Below are positions 16,864 to 24,934 of a DNA stretch of 64,000 bases, in pieces; positions within the stretch are counted from its first letter, which is position 1, and each line of letters begins with the position of its first letter. The notes under the pieces were generated by a model, which did no database searches, was not told the origin of the DNA, and saw nothing but the letters and a program-made list of their open reading frames with translations. This DNA comes from a virus, in IMG/VR virus record IMGVR_UViG_3300009419_000010, positions 1 to 64,000 of that record. One strand, given 5' to 3'. The position numbers were made by a program, and so were the translations under genes.

Positions 16864-17623
16864 AAAAGGTATTCATCTGTTTCATGGTGATTGCTTGGAA
16901 GTTCTAAAAAAGCTTCCAAGCAATTCTGTTGATTTGATTTTGGCTGACCCTCCATATGAGAAAATGAAGTATGCGGTTTCGTGGGATTCAATCATTGATC
17001 TGGATCAAATGTGGGGGGAATTGAGACGAGTTAGGAAAGACAAAACTCCTACCGTATTATTTTCACAGCAACCATTTACTTCTAAGCTGATACTATCGAA
17101 TTTGGAAGAATATAAATGTGAATGGATTTGGGATAAACACATTTCACGAGGAATGCAAACAGCCAAGTACAAACCCATGGTAAGACATGAAAATATTTTA
17201 GTATTTGGAAATTCCAATTTAAATTATTATCCGATGATGGTTGAGCGTGATAAACCCATTAAACGAAAATTATATAAAAAGGATAATACGTATTTTATTG
17301 GGAAAAATGATGGGGAATATCGAGAATATACCCATAAAAATCCTGAAACCATTCTGGAAGGATTTTGGGAAAAAAACAAAGGTAAGATCCATCCAACCCA
17401 AAAACCTGTAAAATTATTGGAATATCTAATTAACACATATTCCAATGAAGGAGAATTGATATTGGATTTTTGTTATGGTTCCAACTCATGCGGCATCGCA
17501 GCTTCCAATACCAATAGAAAATATATTGGTATTGAAAAAGATGTGAAATTCTATGAAGCTGGTAGAGATCGGTTGATCAACCATTTAAACTCAACCAGTG
17601 GTGATAATTCACTGGTTTCTTAA
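16853..17623 (+). CDS. DNA adenine methyltransferase, beta class
   Basis: 256 residues. DPPY (residues 32-35, motif IV) precedes motif I DFCYGSNSCG (about 204-213), so it is class beta, and DPPY favours N6-adenine. Motif I has Asn where Gly is usual (GSN rather than GSG). The ATG at 16853 overlaps the uvsX stop; an in-frame TTG at 16826 is less likely. This is the second methyltransferase of the window, and no cognate nuclease is seen. Its last 47 bases are antisense to the end of the convergent gene 17577-18989. Confidence 0.9.
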   Translation: MQIEKGIHLFHGDCLEVLKKLPSNSVDLILADPPYEKMKYAVSWDSIIDLDQMWGELRRVRKDKTPTVLFSQQPFTSKLILSNLEEYKCEWIWDKHISRGMQTAKYKPMVRHENILVFGNSNLNYYPMMVERDKPIKRKLYKKDNTYFIGKNDGEYREYTHKNPETILEGFWEKNKGKIHPTQKPVKLLEYLINTYSNEGELILDFCYGSNSCGIAASNTNRKYIGIEKDVKFYEAGRDRLINHLNSTSGDNSLVS

Positions 17624-18989
17624 ATCCGCGATCTTTAAACTCGCCAATATTGTTTAGGTGGCTATCTTTTTTGACTTGTTCAGAGAAATACCCCATAACA
17701 CCTGTCTCTTCTTCCTCGTTCTTCTGTTTGCGAGGTTTTTTTGGTTTTTGTGTTGGGCTTTCTTTTTCTTTGGCGTAAAATGCGTCATCAGAAGCTTTTC
17801 TAACATCAGAAAAATTATCGGATGTGTCAATCTCTGCCGAACTAAATCCTGCTGCTTTTCTACCAGCAGAGATTTCTTGTTTTTCCAAAGCATCGGAAGA
17901 TTTTATCAATTCTTTCCATTTGAGAACAATTTCAATTTCTGGCTCAGTTATAATACCTTTGCTTGCCACACTGTTTAGAAAATTTGGAGTATAAATGTCG
18001 AGAATATCTTCAACGGCTTTTCGCTTGTCATCTATCATCTCTTCGGAAACTCCTCTTGTTTCACGCGATTCCAGATCATTTTCATATTCATCCGCAATAT
18101 ATTCGCTCATTTCTGAAGGAAATTTGTTAATGAAGGCATCATAAAGTTTCTCCTTGGAGACTGGTTTATTGTTCGATAATCTATCTTCCAAAGTTTTGAT
18201 GATCATACCCAATCCCTTAACATCTACGTTGTAATATTCGACTAATTCTTGATCGTCTCGCAAACCTATCAAAGTTTCAATAAACGTATCCAAAGGTATT
18301 AAATCCTCGGAAATTTTTTTATTACCATCATCAATCACGATTCTTTCTTTGTTTCGTAATGCTTGTATTGTTCCTGAAGGTAGTAAAGTTCTGCTTCTTC
18401 TATTTATTTTGGTAATAATTGGCCAAACCTCCCCCTTCATGGTTGCAAAATCATTAGCAGACATGGAATATTTTGTTTCGATACGGGTAGCATATCCCTT
18501 CGCCCTGTTTTTAAACTCTAATCTATCTTCGAGTTTCTGTTTATATTCTTCAATATATTCAGGACTCGTTACTTCATTGAAGAATTTTTCAGAAGTCGCG
18601 AGGTCAGGTTTTTTATTCGCTAAGTATGAAACGATCCACTTGGAACGCTTATTACTATCATTTGATCCCGTCCCGATGAAATCGAGATAATCTTCCTGTA
18701 ATTCGGGAGATTTTTCCCATAACTTTGCGATGTATTGATTGACACTTGTATATTGAAAAGTTGTTTTGTAAATTTTCTCGTATAATGCTTCCGTCACATA
18801 ATCGTTCAATAATTTGACATTTGCTGGAACTTTCCACTTTTCAAATAGTTTTTTTCCTATTTCTGGTCGTATCACATTGACAAAGTTTGCGACCTTTTCA
18901 TTTTTTTCTGGTCTTGTTGAAGATGTTTTAGCCATTTCAGACAAAACCTGTACCTTTTCTACCAAATAATCGAATCCGTAATTTCTCAT
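17577..18989 (-). CDS. large late protein, candidate internal head protein
   Basis: 470 residues, unrecognised, highly charged and predominantly helical, with a Lys/Glu-rich disordered-looking stretch near residues 400-425 (PTQKPKKPRKQKNEEEE). The N-terminal FDYLVEKVQVLSEMAK loosely fits the shared motif of late proteins. Expressed singly from a late promoter of the TAAGTA type five bases before ATG. No enzyme motif seen, so ADP-ribosyltransferase-like roles of T4 Alt cannot be supported. Confidence 0.75.
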   Translation of the reverse strand: MRNYGFDYLVEKVQVLSEMAKTSSTRPEKNEKVANFVNVIRPEIGKKLFEKWKVPANVKLLNDYVTEALYEKIYKTTFQYTSVNQYIAKLWEKSPELQEDYLDFIGTGSNDSNKRSKWIVSYLANKKPDLATSEKFFNEVTSPEYIEEYKQKLEDRLEFKNRAKGYATRIETKYSMSANDFATMKGEVWPIITKINRRSRTLLPSGTIQALRNKERIVIDDGNKKISEDLIPLDTFIETLIGLRDDQELVEYYNVDVKGLGMIIKTLEDRLSNNKPVSKEKLYDAFINKFPSEMSEYIADEYENDLESRETRGVSEEMIDDKRKAVEDILDIYTPNFLNSVASKGIITEPEIEIVLKWKELIKSSDALEKQEISAGRKAAGFSSAEIDTSDNFSDVRKASDDAFYAKEKESPTQKPKKPRKQKNEEEETGVMGYFSEQVKKDSHLNNIGEFKDRGFKKPVNYHHWLSLNG

Positions 18990-18994
18990 AATTA

Positions 18995-19000
18995 TACTTA
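18995..19000 (-). promoter_or_regulatory. late promoter variant TAAGTA, N5 before ATG 18989
   Basis: Minus-strand CTAAGTATAATTATG, overlapping the stop codon of the gene at 18998-19153. Confidence 0.6.
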
Positions 19001-19153
19001 GTAATCTCTTGTAATTTCTCTGTCGAATTCGGCAGATAATTTCTTCAAAAGTCCTTGTCGTCTGTTTCCATATTCATTTCGATCAAGATATTGTTTGATT
19101 AGATCACGATCCAACATTTTGGATTTGAGGTCTTTTAAATTTATTTTTACCAT
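18998..19153 (-). CDS. small hypothetical late protein, 51 aa
   Basis: Very basic helical peptide, unrecognised. The start at 19153 is chosen because TAAATA stands immediately upstream; a longer reading frame to 19186 would begin above the promoter. Only two bases separate TAAATA from this ATG, unlike the five seen elsewhere, so the start or the gene itself is less certain. Confidence 0.5.
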   Translation of the reverse strand: MVKINLKDLKSKMLDRDLIKQYLDRNEYGNRRQGLLKKLSAEFDREITRDY

Positions 19154-19155
19154 AT

Positions 19156-19161
19156 TATTTA
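19156..19161 (-). promoter_or_regulatory. late promoter TAAATA near ATG 19153
   Basis: Minus-strand TTAAATAATATGG with an atypical two-base gap to the ATG. Confidence 0.5.
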
Positions 19162-19166
19162 ATAAA

Positions 19167-19194
19167 TTGACTTCCCGATAAGACATGTTAAGGT
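19167..19194 (+). promoter_or_regulatory. sigma70-like promoter before 19201
   Basis: TTGACT 19167-19172, 16 bp, TAAGGT 19189-19194, six bases, ATG 19201. Same geometry as at 69-103. Confidence 0.5.
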
Positions 19195-19200
19195 AATTTT

Positions 19201-19857
19201 ATGTCAAATTCTAATATTTGTATCTTCACCGCGACCAAAGGCAATAATTGGCACTTTCCCCTAGCTAAAACAGCTTTGGATTTGGATTTGGATCATTTTA
19301 TTCGCCCAAAGTTCAACAATCGCCAAGGACTCGCCAAGGTTTATAATGAATTCCTAGACATAGCCATCAAGGAGAAATTTGATTATGTGATGTTCATCCA
19401 CGATGACGTTCATCTGGAACATGATCCTCGACCAAAGCTGGAGAAACTATTTCAGGAATTCGATATTGTGGGCGTAGCAGGGTGTTCTCAAGCAGAAATC
19501 AAGTCTCCTGCACTATGGCATCTAATGGGGCAAGGACACCTACACGGTGCAGTAGCACACAAGCACGGTGATAAAAAATATATGACAAGCTTTGGTGCTT
19601 ATCCACAAAGAGTGGTGATGATCGATGGCGTTTTCATGGCATTTAATCGGAAAGCGATTGAAACTGTGCGGTTTGATGAGGATTGTCCATCAGGTTTCCA
19701 CTTCTATGATCTTTGTATGCAACAAAAAGCTTTAGAAAAAGGCTTGAAAATTGGTGTGGGGGATGTTATCATTACTCACGAATCTCCAGGGTTACGAGAA
19801 TTTACTGAGGATTGGAAAGCTGGTGAGAAATATTATTTGGAGGTATACGGAAAATAA
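19201..19857 (+). CDS. glycosyltransferase, GT-A fold (StrF-like domain)
   Basis: 218 residues. VMFIHDDVHLEHD (about residues 62-74) provides the metal-binding acidic motif of GT-A enzymes; the order YNEFLDIA, then IHDDV, then VGVAGC, then a late VFMAFNR block matches StrF-type glycosyltransferase domains. The acceptor is unknown. It is the first gene of the gp41-to-gp32 operon, coupled to gp41 by a TAATG overlap, so it is made early with the replication proteins. Confidence 0.75.
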   Translation: MSNSNICIFTATKGNNWHFPLAKTALDLDLDHFIRPKFNNRQGLAKVYNEFLDIAIKEKFDYVMFIHDDVHLEHDPRPKLEKLFQEFDIVGVAGCSQAEIKSPALWHLMGQGHLHGAVAHKHGDKKYMTSFGAYPQRVVMIDGVFMAFNRKAIETVRFDEDCPSGFHFYDLCMQQKALEKGLKIGVGDVIITHESPGLREFTEDWKAGEKYYLEVYGK

Positions 19858-21173
19858 TGATAGAAATTGATTTTGATTATTTTGAAAAGGTTCTTGTGAA
19901 GAACGCGATCACGAATGGTGCTTTTCTGGCATCCATTGCTGATTATGTTCAACCCAAGTATTTCACGGATAAAAATATTGCGAAATATTTTGAGATTGTT
20001 GCAGATTTCTACGAGAAACGACAATCTCTTCCCACATTCACAGAGGTGAAGACATATCTCACGACAGATGAACTCAAAACCAACTTTAAAAAGTTAATTG
20101 AGTCATTCAAAGAGATTGATTCCAATCACAATCAGGATGAATTGTATGAGAATACTGAAAGATTCCTCAAGGAAAGAGGTATGTATCACTCTATTTTGGA
20201 GTCCGCAGAGGCAATTTCCGAAGGAGAAGCTGATACTGCCGAGATCGTAGAGAAATTTGAGAAGATTGCTGGTATCAATCTTAATGTTGATAAAGGAATT
20301 GAGCTTTATGGTGATGTTGAAAAGGTCATTGATGACATTTTGAGTGATGAAACCACCATTTCTTCCAAATGGGCATGGTTAGATGAAGCACTAGGAGGTG
20401 GATTCCAAGAAGCTGGTAAGGCATTGTATGTGTTCGCGGGTCAATCCAACATTGGTAAGAGTATTTTCCTTGGTAACGTGGCAGCAAACATCGCATCACA
20501 GGGTAAACATGTGCTTGTGGTGACTCTGGAGATGTCGGAAACGCTCTATGCTAAGAGAATTGCGTCCAATGTGACAAAGATTCCGATGAAAGAGTTCCGA
20601 AATTGTGTTCCAACGCTTCGACATGCCCTTGAACAAGAGCATAAAAACACTGATGGTAGGATTTATATCAAAGAATTCCCCCCATCTACGATTACCCCTA
20701 AGCAATTGGGAGCTTTCATCAAGAAAATGAAGGATTCTGGTATCAGAATCGATGCTGTGGTGCTTGATTACATCACTTTAATGACTGCTGCTGGTAGTAA
20801 CAGCTATGAAAAGGGTAAAAACATCTGTGAACAAGTCAGAGCATTGTCATATGTCTATAAATGCCCTATCATCTCAGCTTGTCAGTTGAATAGATCTGCT
20901 GTTGGACAAAATAACCCTGATATGTCAGGTGTTGCCGAGTCTTTGGCGATTGTTATGACTGCTGATGTGATCGCATCTATCTTCCAGAACGAAGAAGACC
21001 AAGAAATGGCAGTAATTCGTCTGGGAATGATGAAAAATAGGTTCGGACCGAGAGGAATGACACAAGCTATGAGAATTGATTACCCAACACTCACTGTGCA
21101 TCAATCGGAAGATGATGAAGAAGAGTTGATGAATGATAATGAATTGAGTCTTTTGGAGAAGTTGAGCGATTAA
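19857..21173 (+). CDS. 41: replicative helicase, DnaB-like (gp41)
   Basis: 438 residues. An N-terminal helical domain (1-150) is followed by a RecA-fold ATPase with Walker A GQSNIGKS (about 190-197), Walker B VVLDYITLM and a Q-rich motif (SACQLNR). T4 gp41 (475 aa) unwinds the fork and pairs with primase gp61, found here at 27852. Overlaps its neighbours by one base at each end. Confidence 0.93.
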   Translation: MIEIDFDYFEKVLVKNAITNGAFLASIADYVQPKYFTDKNIAKYFEIVADFYEKRQSLPTFTEVKTYLTTDELKTNFKKLIESFKEIDSNHNQDELYENTERFLKERGMYHSILESAEAISEGEADTAEIVEKFEKIAGINLNVDKGIELYGDVEKVIDDILSDETTISSKWAWLDEALGGGFQEAGKALYVFAGQSNIGKSIFLGNVAANIASQGKHVLVVTLEMSETLYAKRIASNVTKIPMKEFRNCVPTLRHALEQEHKNTDGRIYIKEFPPSTITPKQLGAFIKKMKDSGIRIDAVVLDYITLMTAAGSNSYEKGKNICEQVRALSYVYKCPIISACQLNRSAVGQNNPDMSGVAESLAIVMTADVIASIFQNEEDQEMAVIRLGMMKNRFGPRGMTQAMRIDYPTLTVHQSEDDEEELMNDNELSLLEKLSD

Positions 21174-22069
21174 TGAATACCCTTGACAAATTTATAAAAA
21201 ATTGTAGGTATGACATGTCAAAGTGTTTCGCTTGGGTTAATAGTGATTTGGATGGTATTGGTTCTACAGTCCTTCTAGGTAATTTATTTAAGAATTTTGA
21301 GTATCGCCACTGCTTCTTCGGTAAGTTTGAGGAGCAATACCTACCTTGGGCTAAAGAAAATGCAGAAGATTATGATAAAATCTTCGTAGTCGGCATGGTT
21401 TTAGATCAAAATCTCATCAAAAAGATTGATGATCATCGTGTGGTGTTCGTTTCAGACCGTCCCGAAGACTTTAAAACATGGGATTCCACCATGATTCAGG
21501 AAGAATGTTCATCTTGCACCAAGATGTTGTATAAAAAATTCAAAGAAAAGGTGGAATTTACGAAAGATTTGAAAAAATTCTTCCTATACGTCGATGATTA
21601 CAATTCATATGATCTGAAACACGAAGAAACCAAGTATCTCAATGCTCTTTATCGTAAATCTGGTGGAAATCGCTTTATTAATTTTGTAAATCGCTTCTGG
21701 AACGGGTTTGACGGGTTCACTACCACAGAAGTTAAGCTTGCTGAAGGTTTTTTCAAGGAATTAGAAAAAGAATTGGAGCAAATTCAACTATTCACAGGAG
21801 AATGGGAAGGATTTAAGGTCATTTCCACGATTTCTAAGTTCTCCGTGAATGAATTGAGCCATTCCATTATGGAAAATTATAAAGGAGACGCTGTAATTGT
21901 AATGAACCCTGATACAAAATTCGTTTCTTTTAGAAAATGTAAAGGATCGGAGGTTGACATTGCTAAAATGGCTGCTAATCTGTGTGACGGTGGTGGCGGC
22001 GAATGGGCATCAGGAGGTAAAATCACCAAGGAATTTTTGAAATTCAGCGAAACACTTACAGAATTATGA
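21173..22069 (+). CDS. DHH-family phosphoesterase (NrnA-like)
   Basis: 298 residues. WVNSDLDGIGSTVLL near residue 21-35 corresponds to the first DHH-family metal motif, VVFVSDRPED replaces the DHH box region, and the C-terminal GGGGEWASGGKI matches the glycine-rich DHHA1 substrate-binding loop. Such enzymes degrade short oligonucleotides or cyclic dinucleotides. The canonical Asp-His-His triplet is not obvious (SDRP in its place), so the active site may have diverged. Located between gp41 and the Tat-like protein in a tightly overlapped operon. Confidence 0.7.
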   Translation: MNTLDKFIKNCRYDMSKCFAWVNSDLDGIGSTVLLGNLFKNFEYRHCFFGKFEEQYLPWAKENAEDYDKIFVVGMVLDQNLIKKIDDHRVVFVSDRPEDFKTWDSTMIQEECSSCTKMLYKKFKEKVEFTKDLKKFFLYVDDYNSYDLKHEETKYLNALYRKSGGNRFINFVNRFWNGFDGFTTTEVKLAEGFFKELEKELEQIQLFTGEWEGFKVISTISKFSVNELSHSIMENYKGDAVIVMNPDTKFVSFRKCKGSEVDIAKMAANLCDGGGGEWASGGKITKEFLKFSETLTEL

Positions 22070-22611
22070 AAAGAAGAACATTTTTAGGAGCATTGGGAGC
22101 TTTGTTTCTCCCCACAGTAGCAGTAGCGAAAACAATTGTAGAAAATAAAATCACGCCCCCAACAGAGGAAGAAGATTTTTATCAATTCTTTTTAAATTTT
22201 AACGGATTTCCAATCAATGAAATGCAAAAAGGTATGTTCCGTTTTTATAAAAACGGATACACTTCAAATGCTTATGGGCGACAACTTGGCGTATCCACAT
22301 TCATGTTGACATTAGCAGCATGGGAAGCATTTAAAGGTAAAACAGTTGTCCATTTTTCATCAAATCAATATTTACGTGATAAAATTAGAAGAAAATATTA
22401 TGAAAATATTGACAAACATTTTGAAAAATATTGTGATGGTAAATTTCCAGGTATTAATTTTGATAGTATCGAATCGCAAAATAGGGGATATATGATGAAA
22501 AAATATGATGTGGCATTATTAGATCAATCTAGCCCATATTATCACGAAGCATGGTCTGCCATTGCTCCGTCAGTTAAAAAAACATTATTATTAAAAACAT
22601 ATGAGTTTTGA
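22066..22611 (+). CDS. Tat-signal-like protein with degenerate terminase-type ATPase domain
   Basis: 181 residues. The N-terminus MKRRTFLGALGALFLPTVAV carries a twin-arginine-type motif (RRTFL), a hydrophobic stretch and an AVA cleavage-like site. The remainder follows the layout of a large-terminase ATPase domain: GRQLGVST aligns with the Walker A of gp17 (SRQSGKTT in the terminase of this window) with Lys replaced by Val, and VALLDQ aligns with Walker B LLLDE with Glu replaced by Gln, followed by HEAWSAIAP like the T4 gp17 segment HDSWLAIQP. It has no nuclease domain. This suggests an inactive, possibly exported paralogue; function unknown. Confidence 0.6.
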   Translation: MKRRTFLGALGALFLPTVAVAKTIVENKITPPTEEEDFYQFFLNFNGFPINEMQKGMFRFYKNGYTSNAYGRQLGVSTFMLTLAAWEAFKGKTVVHFSSNQYLRDKIRRKYYENIDKHFEKYCDGKFPGINFDSIESQNRGYMMKKYDVALLDQSSPYYHEAWSAIAPSVKKTLLLKTYEF

Positions 22612-22885
22612 TCCATCATCAGAAATTGTGGAAGAGGAAACAAATCACCTCTTCCTATGCTATTGTTCCTTTATAAATCATCTTAAAGGAAAAAAATTAT
22701 CTATTCAAAATGTTTTCGTGACTACTCTCCAAGAAGAGAAACTGAAAACAATACTGAAAACGATATTGTCGCTTGATTCCGATCAGGAATTGGTTAGAGT
22801 ATTTTTAGACTATGATCCTACTATTTCACGTAGTAAGTTCATCACGAAATACATCAACTCGGAGCAGAAAAAAAGAAAGAAATGA
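22601..22885 (+). CDS. hypothetical protein, 94 aa, in the position of T4 gp33
   Basis: Unrecognised, helical with a very basic C-terminus (SEQKKRKK). In T4 the order is 33-59-32; this gene lies two genes before gp32, so it occupies the place of the late co-activator gp33. No gp33-type C-terminal clamp-binding hydrophobic tail is visible, so the identity is only a positional suggestion. It overlaps both neighbours. Confidence 0.65.
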   Translation: MSFDPSSEIVEEETNHLFLCYCSFINHLKGKKLSIQNVFVTTLQEEKLKTILKTILSLDSDQELVRVFLDYDPTISRSKFITKYINSEQKKRKK

Positions 22886-23511
22886 CTGACTTTCAAAAAA
22901 GAATATACAATTCCCATCTCGCCATCTCCCGTAAAATGAGAGATAAACCATTTCGGATTAGAAAAGATTTCTCCGACATGGATCAAACCAAGTTAGATCG
23001 ACTTGCTTCTTTAGAAAGGTTCTTCAATAGCTATCAGAATATTAAAATTGATGACTACTTCTCTGCCCCTTACGTTATTTTTGAGGATGATGACTATTTT
23101 GATTTGGATTTTTACTTGACTTCCAAAGCAAAGAAGGCATACTCTCAATACATGAAGAAAATTGAGATGGATGATCCTGATTCGGAAAGTTCCCTCAATC
23201 GAATGGTGGATAGTCTCAAATTTGTCAAAAATTTCTGTAGAGAAAAAAACTTGACTTTGAAAGAATATCCATTATATATTGAAGGAGCTTTACCGACCAT
23301 GATTGACCATCTGAAGAACCATCATATAAATATGTATGCGCTTCATGCTTTAGGTGTTTCAAAAATCGAGGTAGAGAATCGTATTCTGGATTTTATTTTT
23401 TCAGATTTTTGGATCACGTTTCAAAAGACGAAGAACAAATTTTATCTGTCGAAAAAAATGAAGGAATTTTCAAAACAAGCAATTGACAAAATACAAAAAC
23501 AACTACAATAA
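22882..23511 (+). CDS. possible gp59-like helicase loader
   Basis: 209 residues, close to T4 gp59 (217 aa), directly upstream of gp32 as in T4. All-helical, with aromatic-rich segments such as APYVIFEDDDYFDLDFYL near residue 60. T4 gp59 loads gp41 on gp32-coated DNA. No diagnostic motif is known to me, so the call relies on length, composition and the 59-32 gene order. Confidence 0.45.
   Translation: MTDFQKRIYNSHLAISRKMRDKPFRIRKDFSDMDQTKLDRLASLERFFNSYQNIKIDDYFSAPYVIFEDDDYFDLDFYLTSKAKKAYSQYMKKIEMDDPDSESSLNRMVDSLKFVKNFCREKNLTLKEYPLYIEGALPTMIDHLKNHHINMYALHALGVSKIEVENRILDFIFSDFWITFQKTKNKFYLSKKMKEFSKQAIDKIQKQLQ
23483..23509 (+). promoter_or_regulatory. sigma70-like promoter before gp32
   Basis: TTGACA 23483-23488, 15 bp, TACAAT 23504-23509, 13 bases to ATG 23523. 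It lies within the end of the preceding gene and would give gp32 an independent short-leader transcript. Confidence 0.45.
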
Positions 23512-23522
23512 CTAAACAACAA

Positions 23523-24434
23523 ATGAGTACAAAAACAAAAAGCAAATTCGGTGCTGCGATGTTCGATTCGATCAAAGCAGCCTTAAACAAGGGTAATGAT
23601 TCGTCTGGTGGACAATTCTCAAATATTATGAGTTTTCCTGCTGGTAATACATACACTCTGCGTCTGATCCCTAATGTGGAGAATCCTGAAAAGAGTCTCT
23701 TCCATCATTGGGTGAATGGCTGGAATAGCAAAGCGACAGGTTCTTATATGAGCTTCATTGGTCTTCAAACTTTTGGTGATCGTGATCCGATTTCTGAACT
23801 TCGCTGGAAACTTTGGAAAAGCTGGAAAGAAGCTAATCCCAAAGCTGAGAACAAAGAATACAAAGCAGAAATTGCTCAAAAAGAGCAGTGGCTTGTAAAT
23901 GTTTACGTGATCAATGATCCTGCTAAACCAGAAAATAATGGCACTGTGAAGATTCTTCGTATGGGTCCACAACTCAAGAAAATTATCGACGATGCCACTG
24001 AAGGTGAGCGTTCCGATGAACTTGGTTGGGATATTTTCGACCCGACTAAAGGACACGATTTCAAGATCGTTGCTGAGAAGAAAGGCGAATACACCACATT
24101 TGAATCTTCGTTTATCACTACCAAGTCCAAGACTGTTTTGGATGAGGAAGAGATTGATAAGATTTGCGAGTCTCTTCATGATCTGGAAGCGGTTTATCCC
24201 GTGAAGACTTATGACGAGCTTCAAGAATTTCTCAACGAACACTTCTTCGTTGGTGAAGAGAAAGAAGAGCGCAAGCCTCTAAAACAAGCCAAAAAAGAAG
24301 TAGTAGTTGATGATGATGACGACGACATTCCTTTCGTTCATGAAAAACCGAAAGTGACATCGACTCCCAAAAAGCAAGTAGTCGAAGATGACAATGATGA
24401 AATTGATGATCTTCTTGCTGGATTAGATGACTAA
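23523..24434 (+). CDS. 32: ssDNA-binding protein gp32
   Basis: 303 residues, like T4 gp32 (301). A basic N-terminus (KTKSK) for cooperative binding, a central OB-type core containing SFPAGNTYTLRLIPN and FHHWVNGW...GDRDPISE, and a long acidic C-terminal tail (VVVDDDDDD and ending DDLLAGLDD) that recruits partner proteins. The zinc-binding cysteines of T4 gp32 are absent; only one Cys occurs in the protein. Followed by a terminator at 24442-24480. Confidence 0.93.
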   Translation: MSTKTKSKFGAAMFDSIKAALNKGNDSSGGQFSNIMSFPAGNTYTLRLIPNVENPEKSLFHHWVNGWNSKATGSYMSFIGLQTFGDRDPISELRWKLWKSWKEANPKAENKEYKAEIAQKEQWLVNVYVINDPAKPENNGTVKILRMGPQLKKIIDDATEGERSDELGWDIFDPTKGHDFKIVAEKKGEYTTFESSFITTKSKTVLDEEEIDKICESLHDLEAVYPVKTYDELQEFLNEHFFVGEEKEERKPLKQAKKEVVVDDDDDDIPFVHEKPKVTSTPKKQVVEDDNDEIDDLLAGLDD

Positions 24435-24441
24435 CCCCACT

Positions 24442-24480
24442 AACCCTCTCCATCAATCGGTGGGGAGGGTTTCCCCTTTA
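24442..24480 (+). terminator. rho-independent terminator after gp32
   Basis: AACCCTCTCC (24442-24451) pairs with GGGGAGGGTT (24462-24471), ten pairs with one G-T, ten-base loop, then a T-containing tract. It closes the operon that starts at 19201. Confidence 0.7.
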
Positions 24481-24487
24481 ATAAATT

Positions 24488-24934
24488 ATGAACAACATTC
24501 CCGAAGAAATTGAAGCAATGGCATTCCTGATTGGACAATCCAATCAGATTGATCAAATGATGGTTGACCGACCATCGACACTTATCACATCAGCGCAGAC
24601 TTTGAAAAAAGGTTTGAATGATTACATTCAAACGCAAAGACAACAAGCTCCTCAACCTGTTCAATATCAACAACCCCCTCAACCTCCAGTCGTTAATTTA
24701 CCACCCCAACAATTACCTCAAGTTCCCCAGTATGCACCAATGCCACAAAAAGTGGATGACGGGCAATTGGAATTGAATTTGGAGCCGACTAAAGTTGAGG
24801 AAATTATTATTTTGTTGAAAGAAATCTCTAATAAGTTGACAAAGCAGAATAGTCTGCTAGAAAAGACGTATGCAAATCAATCTAAACAGAAAACCGTTTC
24901 AGAACCTGTTGTTAAGCTTGTCGCAAATAAGTGA
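24488..24934 (+). CDS. hypothetical protein with Pro/Gln-rich linker, 148 aa
   Basis: A helical N-terminus (1-50), a Gln/Pro-rich region (55-95) and a C-terminal helix or coiled coil (105-140). Not recognised. The flexible linker between two helical parts suggests an adaptor. The sliding-clamp gene begins inside its last 65 bases in another frame, so the two may be translationally coupled. Confidence 0.7.
   Translation: MNNIPEEIEAMAFLIGQSNQIDQMMVDRPSTLITSAQTLKKGLNDYIQTQRQQAPQPVQYQQPPQPPVVNLPPQQLPQVPQYAPMPQKVDDGQLELNLEPTKVEEIIILLKEISNKLTKQNSLLEKTYANQSKQKTVSEPVVKLVANK

Noticed and set aside
23619-24242. 207-residue minus-strand frame
   Set aside because: Antisense to gp32 with no promoter and unlikely composition.
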